Shown here: piece by piece, positions 14,557-22,069 of the stretch
How positions within the stretch are numbered: position 1 is the first letter of the stretch
How the letters are laid out: the number at the start of each line of letters is the position of its first letter
Source: JANWXD01 sp037446115
Lineage (GTDB): Bacteria; Acidobacteriota; Terriglobia; Bryobacterales; Bryobacteraceae
Assembly (NCBI GenBank): GCA_037446115.1
Contig: JBBIJF010000047.1
Location: 1 to 25,873, forward strand
Reading direction: 5' to 3'
DNA length: 25,873 nt
Position numbers and translations under genes: made by a program
The notes under the pieces: generated by a model
The model's input: the letters and a program-made list of their open reading frames with translations, nothing else
Told to the model about the DNA's origin: nothing
The model's database searches: none

Positions 14557-17500
14557 TCAGAAGGTCAAGCGCGCCTGCACTTGGATCCAGCGGTTGGTGG
14601 CGCTGGTCTGGCTCGTGATGCGGCCGAAGTTCGTCGAGTAAGGGTCCGTTACGGGCGCCGCCATCTGCGAGCGGTTCAGCACGTTCAGCGCGTCCAGCCG
14701 GAGCTGCAGGTTCCAGCGCTCATTGAAGGGCAGATTCTTCGACATGTTGGCGTTCCACTGGTGTGTCGCGTGAGCCCGCAGCCCGTCAATCCGCGTCGGA
14801 AAGACCCGGCGGTGGAACGCCGCCGGCCCTCGGGCCGAATTCCGCTCGAAGTTGGCGGTGTTGAACCACCGCTCGAAGCTGCGGTCCGCGTTCTTGATTT
14901 CGTTCAAATCCTGCCCGTAGTAGAACAGGTTGCCGAAGGCAATCAGCGGCCCGGGTTGGAATTCATACGTCGAGGCGATCTGCCAGCCTCCCACCAGCAG
15001 ATTCAGGGCGCGCCCGGCATTGCCCAGCAAGGGCTTCCCTTTTCCGAACGGAAACTCGTAGATGCCGGTGATGATGAACCGGTGGGGCCGCCCGTCGTTC
15101 GACGGCCGCTCGGTGGGCTTCGGGTCGAATTCGTTCAGGTAAATGTCAGCCTCGCGCAGATTCATCGCCGTGTAGCTCAGGTTCAGATTCCAGCCTTTGG
15201 AAAACCTCTTTTCGAAAGTCAGGTAGAACTCATCGGAGCGGTTGTAGTAGCCGAAGTCTCCCGTGGGCCGCAGGCCGTTGCCCGACGTCATGTGCGGGAA
15301 CGCCCGCAACAGCTGATGCTTCCGGATCGTCGTGGAGGTGAAAAAGCTGTTCGTCGTGATGGCCGCCCACACTTCCGGCGAAAAGTCGGCCGGATTCAGA
15401 TTCCGGAAGTAGAACGGATTGGGAACGTTGGCGTTCAGATTGCTCGCGATCGCGTCGTTGCGCACCAGTCCGTCGGCCCAGTACTGGCCGGGCAGGATGT
15501 CTTTCTTGGTTTGGAGCGAAATGTGATCCGCGTAGGTGCCCACGTAGCTGGCGGTGATGACCATGTTCGTGCCGAGCTGGCGCTGGATGCCGATCTGCCA
15601 ACGCTGCTGGCGCGTGTGAGGCTGATTGAAGTCAATGTAGTCATAGCCGCGTCCTGCAAACGCCATGGCGCCGAGTTTTTCCCGGACCGGCGCATCGAAT
15701 CGCGTACCGTCAGCCCGCACCGGGAACGGATCCCGCAGCGGGCTCTGGAAATTGGCGGGGTTGGCGTTGGCCGGGAAGTTCCAGGTCTGGCCGAAGTCAT
15801 TGCTGATCACCGCATCCGTCTGGCGCGAGAAGCCAAACTGGTTCGGCCCGAAGTTGAGCACGTTGATGGTGTCGTAGAACACTCCGTAACCGGCGCGCAC
15901 TACGGTCTTGGCGTTGAGTTGGTAGGCAACGCCGATGCGCGGCAGCCACATCAGCTCGTTTTTGATGATGCGTCGCGAGGCCGGCGGCACGCCCGCATAA
16001 AGGCTCCCGCCCGCCACCACGAACTGACTGGCCGGTAGCTCGGGGACTGGATTGTTGGCGTAGTTGGCCTGGGCGCCGGCCGCCAGAGGAATGGCAAGCT
16101 TGGGATCGAAGCCCGCCAGGGCCCGGTTATAGCGCTCCGTGGGACCTTGCTCGTACTCCATCCGCAGTCCTAAATTCAACGTGAGCTTGCGGGTGACGCG
16201 CCAGCTGTCTTGCAAGAACCATGCGTAATAGGGATTGTGCATGGCGTAGGTGTCGTTCGTCTGGATGGAAGCCGAGCTCGGGATGCCCAGGATAAATGCC
16301 GCCCATCCCAGTCCCAGATCCGCTGCCGGCGTGAACGTGTCGTCGTTGCGGCGAACGTAGTTCTGGTTGAACACAAAGTTGCCGCTGGTGTTGCCGCCCC
16401 CGCCGCCCGTACGATAGTGATTGCGGTTGTCAAAGGCCGCCCGCAGGGAGTGATTGCCGCGGATATGGGACAGCTCCAGCTTCGTGGTGAAGATCCGGAA
16501 GCGCGTCCAGGTGCCGCGTCCGGCCGGGCTGATCTGCGAGTAGCCGCTGATGTTCATCAGCGGCAGCATGTGCAGATCTCCGGCCTTCTGGTCCAGATAC
16601 GCCGGCAGCCCCAGATCGCTCGGCTTGAACGACCACGCCTTCAATTGCACGCCCCCTTCACGGAACTGATTTATGGCGATGTTGAAATTCCACAGCGTCG
16701 TGCCGGACTGAGTGTAAACCACGTCAATGTTGCCGCCTTTGTTGTTGCGGACCAGACCGTTCTGGTTGAGCCCGCGCGCGGTTTCATACGTCCAGTCCAG
16801 CCGGTCCTCGGGACCGAAGTTGTTGTATGACCAGCGTCCGAACATACGCCATTTGTCGCTGATCTGATAGTCAATCCGGTTGGAGAAGGCTTTGTAATCC
16901 CAGTTATACGGCGTCCCCGCGGCCAGGTAGTTGTTGACGGGCTCCTGACCCGGCGCCAAAGGCACGTTCGGTTTGGGATAGAGCTGGGAGATGACGTCGT
17001 AGGCCGGATTCACAAACCGGCTCTTGGGGATCACATTGCCCGGGAACGGGTCGCGGATAAAGTGGCCGGGGCGGGCCGGATCCGGGCGAATCGTCGTCGG
17101 ATCATGTACCGCGTAACGGGCGCCGTTGGGCAGGCTGAGCAGGTCGCTGAAATCCCCTTCCCGGGCCTTCAGCGTCGGCACGGTGCGGTTGAGCTGACTC
17201 GGCTCCTCCGTCTTGACGTCTTTGAAACCGTTGTACGTAAAGAACCAGAACAGTTTGTTCCGCCCGTCGAAAACCTTCGGAATCCAAACCGGCCCTCCTC
17301 CGGAGGCGCCCCAGTTGTTCGAGCGCCCGGGGAGCTGTTTGTCGGTGTTGCGCAACTGATTGGCCAGAGCGGTGTTGCCAGCCGCCTCAGCCTGCGCGAT
17401 GCGGCGATAGTAGTTCTGTTTGACGAAAAACGGCGTACCCTGCCACCGCTGCTGCCAGTGCTGCCATGTCAGTGTCCCGTGAGGTGTGTTCGTGCCGGAG

Positions 17501-18225
17501 CGCGAGATCATGGTAATCACCACGCCCGTCGTCTGCCCGATGGAGGCATCGAAGTTGGTGGACTCGACTTTGAACTCGGCGACGGCGTCGCTATAGGGCA
17601 GATAGGCCACGCGCCGGCTCGGCCCCTGATTGGGAGAGCCGTCCAGCGTCCAGCCGTTTTGCCCCACGTTGCCCGAAACGCTGTAGTCCGAGCCGCCGAT
17701 GTTGGAGTGCAGCGCCAGATAATTGTTTACACCGCCCGTTTGCACCCCCGGGGTCAGCTTGACCAGCAGCAGGGCGCTGTTGCCCATCAGCGGCAGTTCC
17801 ATCAGCGACTTGTTGTCAATCACGCGGCCGCTGCTCACCGCGTTGGTCTCGAGCAGCGGCGCCTCCGCCGTCACCGACACGGTCTCCGCCACGGCGCCCA
17901 CTTCCAGGGTCAGCGTCACCTCCAGACGCGAAGCCACCGGAAGCGTGATTCCACCCCGCACCAGCTTCTTGAAGCCCGGCGCTTCGGCGCTCACTTCGTA
18001 GGTTCCCGGAATCAGCAGGTTGGCCTCGTAATAACCCGCCTCGTTGGTCCGGTAGTGCAGCGCTACACCCGTGTCCACGTTCTTGACGGTTACCGCCGCT
18101 CCTACGACGACCCCTCCCTGCGGGTCCATGACCCTGCCGAAAATCATCGAGCGCGTCTCTTGACTCCACGCCGCTCCCGCCGCCAGGCACAGGCCCGCAG
18201 CCGTGATCCACCAAGCTCGACTCAT
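14557..18225 (-). CDS. TonB-dependent receptor with carboxypeptidase-regulatory-like domain (Oar-like)
   Basis: The 1222-residue protein is an outer-membrane receptor. It has a signal peptide (MSRAWWITAAGLCLAAGAAWSQ) and a carboxypeptidase-regulatory-like beta-sandwich at about 24-110 (GRVMDPQGGVVVGAAVTVKNVDTG, then AGYYEANLLIPGTYEVSAEAPGFKK). A plug region follows at about 130-260 (WTLDGSPNQGPSRRVAYLPYSDAVAEFKV, then GVVITMISRSGTN). The rest is a long barrel ending in the outer-membrane-type terminus ARLTF. The architecture is that of the expanded acidobacterial Oar/SusC-like receptors, which import glycans or other polymers. AGGAG at 18236-18232 lies 6-7 nt before the ATG at 18225; the in-frame extension upstream looks non-coding. 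The Gfo/Idh gene follows after 28 nt. Ligand unknown. Confidence 0.93.
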   Translation of the reverse strand: MSRAWWITAAGLCLAAGAAWSQETRSMIFGRVMDPQGGVVVGAAVTVKNVDTGVALHYRTNEAGYYEANLLIPGTYEVSAEAPGFKKLVRGGITLPVASRLEVTLTLEVGAVAETVSVTAEAPLLETNAVSSGRVIDNKSLMELPLMGNSALLLVKLTPGVQTGGVNNYLALHSNIGGSDYSVSGNVGQNGWTLDGSPNQGPSRRVAYLPYSDAVAEFKVESTNFDASIGQTTGVVITMISRSGTNTPHGTLTWQHWQQRWQGTPFFVKQNYYRRIAQAEAAGNTALANQLRNTDKQLPGRSNNWGASGGGPVWIPKVFDGRNKLFWFFTYNGFKDVKTEEPSQLNRTVPTLKAREGDFSDLLSLPNGARYAVHDPTTIRPDPARPGHFIRDPFPGNVIPKSRFVNPAYDVISQLYPKPNVPLAPGQEPVNNYLAAGTPYNWDYKAFSNRIDYQISDKWRMFGRWSYNNFGPEDRLDWTYETARGLNQNGLVRNNKGGNIDVVYTQSGTTLWNFNIAINQFREGGVQLKAWSFKPSDLGLPAYLDQKAGDLHMLPLMNISGYSQISPAGRGTWTRFRIFTTKLELSHIRGNHSLRAAFDNRNHYRTGGGGGNTSGNFVFNQNYVRRNDDTFTPAADLGLGWAAFILGIPSSASIQTNDTYAMHNPYYAWFLQDSWRVTRKLTLNLGLRMEYEQGPTERYNRALAGFDPKLAIPLAAGAQANYANNPVPELPASQFVVAGGSLYAGVPPASRRIIKNELMWLPRIGVAYQLNAKTVVRAGYGVFYDTINVLNFGPNQFGFSRQTDAVISNDFGQTWNFPANANPANFQSPLRDPFPVRADGTRFDAPVREKLGAMAFAGRGYDYIDFNQPHTRQQRWQIGIQRQLGTNMVITASYVGTYADHISLQTKKDILPGQYWADGLVRNDAIASNLNANVPNPFYFRNLNPADFSPEVWAAITTNSFFTSTTIRKHQLLRAFPHMTSGNGLRPTGDFGYYNRSDEFYLTFEKRFSKGWNLNLSYTAMNLREADIYLNEFDPKPTERPSNDGRPHRFIITGIYEFPFGKGKPLLGNAGRALNLLVGGWQIASTYEFQPGPLIAFGNLFYYGQDLNEIKNADRSFERWFNTANFERNSARGPAAFHRRVFPTRIDGLRAHATHQWNANMSKNLPFNERWNLQLRLDALNVLNRSQMAAPVTDPYSTNFGRITSQTSATNRWIQVQARLTF

Positions 18226-18259
18226 CACACGACTCCTTTCCCCGGATTCCCCGGTACGC

Positions 18260-18281
18260 CATATTAAGATGCCCGGCCGGG
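18260..18281 (-). promoter_or_regulatory. Leader region of the TonB receptor with palindrome and candidate -10
   Basis: CCCGGCCGGG at 18272-18281 is a perfect 10-bp palindrome. Read on the minus strand it is followed by TAATAT (18266-18261), about 35 nt before the start codon, which could be a -10 box. No good -35 is seen. The palindrome could instead be part of a terminator for the upstream DUF465 gene. The rest of the 186-bp gap (18226-18411) shows nothing else I can support. Confidence 0.25.
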
Positions 18282-18411
18282 TGGGTTTTGTTGGGGGGAT
18301 TGGAAGTCTTAACGAGTGAGTGCCGTGACAGGCCGGCGCCACACCCGCCCTTCCGGCGCGGCACAAGCTCTCTCCGTGGAGCGCTGCCCTACCGGTTGCG
18401 CATCTGACGGC

Positions 18412-18645
18412 TCAGGCCACCTGTTGGGACCGGTACCGCTCGAGGATCCGTTCCATTTCGTCCTTCAGCCGCAGCTTCAGCTTCTTGAGTCGCACCTCTT
18501 CCACCTGTTCGTCAGGCGTTAAATAATGGCGCGCAGCAAGTTCTTCGAGCTTCTTGCTGTATTCGGAATGCTGGGTTGCCAGGCGGCGGAATTCCTCGTC
18601 GGTTTCCATCAGATGCGCTTTGAGCTCATCCTGAGTGAGTGCCAT
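18412..18645 (-). CDS. DUF465 / YdcH-like small helical protein
   Basis: The 77-residue protein is highly charged and predicted to be an alpha-helical hairpin. HLMETDEEFRRLATQHSEYSKKLEELAAR is followed by TPDEQVEEVRLKKLKLRLKDEMERIL. The pattern of D-EF-L...H-LD/E...I-L and L-KK-KL-LKDE is that of DUF465 (YdcH), a small cytoplasmic family of unknown function. The ATG at 18645 fits the family length; GGGAGG lies 11 nt upstream. It is on the same strand as the glycosyltransferase fusion but 137 bp away, so it may have its own promoter. It is shorter than most coding calls in the region but well supported by the motif pattern. Confidence 0.82.
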   Translation of the reverse strand: MALTQDELKAHLMETDEEFRRLATQHSEYSKKLEELAARHYLTPDEQVEEVRLKKLKLRLKDEMERILERYRSQQVA

Positions 18646-18782
18646 TCGGCTTGCATCCTCCCTGTTGGGATATTCAGTTCGAGTGGCCAAATCGGAGCGC
18701 GGGCTTGGCGGGCCGTCTTTACTCGGTTCATCGAGTCCCACGCGGCGGCCGCTAACCTGCCGGCGGACCGCCACTTCAGACA

Positions 18783-20885
18783 TTAACACGACGCCAGCGT
18801 CATGACAATACCGTCTTCCGGGGGGTTGGCGTAGTAGTTTTGCCGGATGCCCGCTTCCGTGAACCCGAATTTGCGGTAGAGGCTGCGGGCGGCAGTATTG
18901 GAAATCCGTACCTCCAGCCAGACCCGGCCCGGGTAACGCTCCAGCACGGCCCGCAGCAGGGCCGACGCCACGCCGCGGCGGCGGTAACTCGGATCCACCG
19001 CCAGGTTCAAGATCTCGGTCTCCCCCTCGCCGGCGCGCTGAAAAACAATGTAACCTGCCACGCGGCCCCCGAGCTCCGCAACAAAGCAACGGTGGTGCAG
19101 GTAGCTCTCCGGACTCCAGACGGCCGCTCCCGGCGATGCGGCCTGGATCCGGAGCACATCCTCGAGATCGCTGATCTTCAACATCCGGATCGCCGGTTCG
19201 GTGCGCGTCAGCTCTCTCCACAGCGCACGCTGGCGCTCGCCGAGGATGCGCCAGTCAAAATGGCGTTCTGCCAGCAGTCGGGCGGCCCGCGCCAGGCGCC
19301 GGCGCAACGGCGGGTCCGCCAGCAGGCGGCAGACGCCTTCCGCAAACGCCGCTCCGGTTTCGGCGATCCAAACGCTTTCGCCGTGCACCAGCCCCAGGCC
19401 CGCACATCCCGAAGGCGTTGAGACCACCGCGCGCTCCATCGCCATCGCCTCAAGGACCTTCAGATTCGTACCCGCCGAAACAGGCGTCGGCACAATCACC
19501 ACATTGGCTGCCGCATACAACGGCCGCACGTCGCCGACGAAGGCCAGCAGGCGAATGCGCGGGTCTTCCGGAGGCGCCGGCGTGTGCGTCGCCTGCTTCC
19601 AGTACAGGAGAGGGTCCGGACCCGCCACCACCGTCAGCGTGCACTGCGGGAAGCGTTCCCGGACCCGCGGCCACGCCTCCTCCGTAAAGAAACGGTAGGC
19701 CAGAACGTTGGGCAGATGCCGGAACGAACCTACGAACAGCAAATGTGCGCCTTCGGGCTCCGGTTCCGGACAGAAGCGCTCCAGATCCACCCCGTTCGGA
19801 ATCACTTCGACGGCGGCGTCGCGTAAGAGTTCGGCGTCCTTTTCTGACATCGCCACCACCCGCCGGTAGCGCGAAAGCGCTTTGCGTTCAAACCGGCGCC
19901 AGCGCTGCCAGTCCCACCAGGCCGCGATCGTGCGGCGTCTCCGCCAGAGCTGTTCGTACAGATCGAAGGTCACGTCATGTTCTACGAGCACGTCGCCGCC
20001 GTAGGAGGCCAGTTGCGTGTACTCGACCTGCAGCAGTTCCACACCCTCGGTTCGCCGCGCCTCCTCGAGCAGGCGCCGCATGGTGGCGGAGCGGTACTCC
20101 AGAACCTCCGGAGGGGCAAGGCTCGACCAGCGCGGCTCCCGGTATTGGGGCTTGGCCACCAGCGTGACGCGCGCGCAAAATTCCAGCACCGGACCCGGCT
20201 CCACCGGCTGGCCCGCCTCGGTAAAGGCGAAAAGGAAGATGTCGAACTCCCGGGCTGCTTCGCGCAGCAAATGGAACATCCGCACCGCTCCGCCGTGGCT
20301 GAGCGGGTACGGAAAATACGGCGTGAGCACGGCCACGCGCGCACGCCCGCGAGTCACGGGCCGGCCCTCCAGAATTTGCCAGGAACCCGCCTCCACAGTG
20401 CGCTCCCTCTTCCAGGGGCACAACCACCAGGGACGAAGGAAAATGCGGTCTGCCGGCACCCCTCGCAGGAACAGCCACGAGGCGATCCACGTCCGCAACC
20501 GGAGATGGTGGCGTTCCAGCAGCTGGTTGTAGGCCAGGATCTTGCGGGGCGCGAGCAAGAATGCCGCCGCCCGTAAAGCCCGGAAGGCGGGATCGGGAGT
20601 GAACAGGACCGCCGCCATGCCCACGCGCAGACGGCGGAAATGCCGCCGCAACTGGCGGTAGAGGTGCCAGACCGAGCCCGGCTCCAGTAGGATGTCAACC
20701 TTGCCCTCCGCAGGCGCCAGCGCTACGACGTAATGCCGCCGGTCCGGCACCAGCCGCTCGAATTCGCTCGCCATGGCACGCCCCTGCTGTTCGTCACCTG
20801 AAAGAACGCTCACGATGACGGCCTCCGGTTCTTTGCCGAGCAGGCCGAAGAACCATGGCTTGAGCCGCTGCTTGAGCGACCTCAT
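18783..20885 (-). CDS. Glycosyltransferase (GT4-like) fused to a RimI-like GNAT acetyltransferase
   Basis: The single open frame encodes 700 residues in three parts. Residues 1-180 are a domain I cannot assign, with a hydrophobic core and FLRPWWLCPWKR near its end. Residues 183-560 are a GT-B, GT4-like glycosyltransferase: RVAVLTPYFPYPLSHGGAVRMFHLL, VIPNGVDLERF, LLFVGSFRHLPNV, and nucleotide-sugar-site-like AGTNLKVLEAMAMERAVVSTPSGCAGL. Residues 566-700 are RimI-like: WSPESY, EILNLAVDPSYRRRGVASALL (acetyl-CoA loop 635-640), LEVRISNTAARSLYRKFGF and a late RQNYY-x(4)-ED. RimI normally acetylates ribosomal protein S18; here the fused domain could instead modify a sugar. The ATG overlaps the MFS stop (ATGA). 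An internal ATG at 19184 has no ribosome site. Confidence 0.85.
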   Translation of the reverse strand: MRSLKQRLKPWFFGLLGKEPEAVIVSVLSGDEQQGRAMASEFERLVPDRRHYVVALAPAEGKVDILLEPGSVWHLYRQLRRHFRRLRVGMAAVLFTPDPAFRALRAAAFLLAPRKILAYNQLLERHHLRLRTWIASWLFLRGVPADRIFLRPWWLCPWKRERTVEAGSWQILEGRPVTRGRARVAVLTPYFPYPLSHGGAVRMFHLLREAAREFDIFLFAFTEAGQPVEPGPVLEFCARVTLVAKPQYREPRWSSLAPPEVLEYRSATMRRLLEEARRTEGVELLQVEYTQLASYGGDVLVEHDVTFDLYEQLWRRRRTIAAWWDWQRWRRFERKALSRYRRVVAMSEKDAELLRDAAVEVIPNGVDLERFCPEPEPEGAHLLFVGSFRHLPNVLAYRFFTEEAWPRVRERFPQCTLTVVAGPDPLLYWKQATHTPAPPEDPRIRLLAFVGDVRPLYAAANVVIVPTPVSAGTNLKVLEAMAMERAVVSTPSGCAGLGLVHGESVWIAETGAAFAEGVCRLLADPPLRRRLARAARLLAERHFDWRILGERQRALWRELTRTEPAIRMLKISDLEDVLRIQAASPGAAVWSPESYLHHRCFVAELGGRVAGYIVFQRAGEGETEILNLAVDPSYRRRGVASALLRAVLERYPGRVWLEVRISNTAARSLYRKFGFTEAGIRQNYYANPPEDGIVMTLASC

Positions 20886-22069
20886 TTCGAACGCTGCGTC
20901 AACGCCAGAACCATCCAGGCGGCCGCCGGCATCAGCGAGACGGCTACGATGACCGGCGCGAAACCCCAGCGGTCCACCGTAGCGCCGATCCACGGCGAAA
21001 TCAGGGCCTGCATGGCCCCATAGGCGAAGGTGAGCATGGAGACGCCGAAAGCCGCCCGCGGGCCGAAGACATCGAGCGGCATCGTGTACAGGTTCACGCT
21101 GAACGATGTTACCGCGAAGAAGCTGAGACTGACGCCGGCCGCCGCCCACTGCGGTCCCGGCAGCCACGGTATCGCCGCCGTCAGAGTGACCAGAGCCGCG
21201 CTAGCCACACAGGCCCTGCGGCGGGCCGCAAGGGGATCCATGCCGCTGCGGATCCAACGCAGCGACAGCCAGCCCCCGAACAGCCCACCCGCATATGCGG
21301 CGGCGAACGGGTAAGGCGCCAGCCGGTTGGCTTCCGCCAGGCTGAGCTCGTGGGCGGCCTGAAGGTACAGCGTCGTCCAGTTCGTCCAGAGCGTATAGAC
21401 CGTCATGCTCAGCACGTTGGCCGCCACCATGCCCCAGAGCAGGCGGTCTCCCAACATGCCCGTCACCGGCACCGGGACAGCCGTCGGGTCTTCGCCGAGA
21501 CGCGGCGCTTTGTCAGAGGCCCACAGCCACAGAGGTATCCACAGAAATCCGAGCGCGCCGGCAACCACGAAGGCTGTCCGCCACCCGTATGCGAGCGCCA
21601 GCCACGTCGCCAGCGGCGGAGCCAGCACGGATCCCAGACTGAGGCCGACCTGGTTCAACGCCGGACCGAACGCACGCTCACTCGCGGGCAAATAGGTGTG
21701 AAATGCCTTCCCCGACGCAGGAATGCCGCTCGCCTCAGCGGCGCCCAGTGCCGCCCGGCATGCCACCAGGCCCGGAAAGCTCGAAACCAGTCCCGTCGCA
21801 ATCCCCGCCAGCGACCACAACGCCACGCCGGCGGTGATGCCGCGGTTGAGCCCGAAGCGGTCAATCAGCAGTCCCGCCACCGGCGCACAGGCCGCATACG
21901 CCAGCGAAAACGCCGCCAGGATCTTGCCGTAGTCGGCGTTAGAGAGTCCGAATTCGACTTTGATCAACGGCGCCAGCGCCGCCAGAAGTTGCCGGTCCAG
22001 GTAGTTCAACGACGAGGAGAGCACGAAAATCCCCACGACGAACCAGCGGGCAGGCAGCCGCCGAATCAC
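20882..22069 (-). CDS. MFS transporter, anion:cation symporter (hexuronate-type) family
   Basis: The 395-residue protein has about 12 hydrophobic segments and the MFS loop-2 motif GLLIDRFGLNRG. The opening FVLSSSLNYLDRQLLAALAPLIKVEFGLSNADYG, with its NYLDRQ signature, and GAAEASGIPASGKAFHTYLP in helices 4-5 resemble the ACS family, whose members carry hexuronates, glucarate/galactarate or other organic anions with protons. A sugar-acid substrate would suit the KDPG aldolase and hydroxypyruvate isomerase-like genes here; that is inference. The start is a GTG at 22069 overlapping the upstream stop (GTGA, 22066-22069). Longer in-frame starts run into the TPR gene and are not used. Its stop overlaps the fusion gene's start, so three genes are probably translationally coupled. 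Confidence 0.87.
   Translation of the reverse strand: MIRRLPARWFVVGIFVLSSSLNYLDRQLLAALAPLIKVEFGLSNADYGKILAAFSLAYAACAPVAGLLIDRFGLNRGITAGVALWSLAGIATGLVSSFPGLVACRAALGAAEASGIPASGKAFHTYLPASERAFGPALNQVGLSLGSVLAPPLATWLALAYGWRTAFVVAGALGFLWIPLWLWASDKAPRLGEDPTAVPVPVTGMLGDRLLWGMVAANVLSMTVYTLWTNWTTLYLQAAHELSLAEANRLAPYPFAAAYAGGLFGGWLSLRWIRSGMDPLAARRRACVASAALVTLTAAIPWLPGPQWAAAGVSLSFFAVTSFSVNLYTMPLDVFGPRAAFGVSMLTFAYGAMQALISPWIGATVDRWGFAPVIVAVSLMPAAAWMVLALTQRSK

Noticed and set aside
14356..16038. Long plus-strand open frame of about 560 codons
   Set aside because: It is antisense to the TonB receptor and the oxidoreductase, both with strong motifs, and its arginine/valine-rich translation has no recognisable domain. 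GC-rich antisense frames are often open by chance.
17062..18267. Plus-strand open frame of about 400 codons
   Set aside because: It is antisense to the signal peptide, regulatory-like and plug domains of the TonB receptor; the translation is Arg/His-rich with no domain pattern.
18783..19184. Separate rimI gene starting at the internal ATG at 19184
   Set aside because: The frame is continuous with the glycosyltransferase, no ribosome site precedes the ATG, and there is no intervening stop. A fusion is the simpler reading, though internal initiation cannot be excluded.
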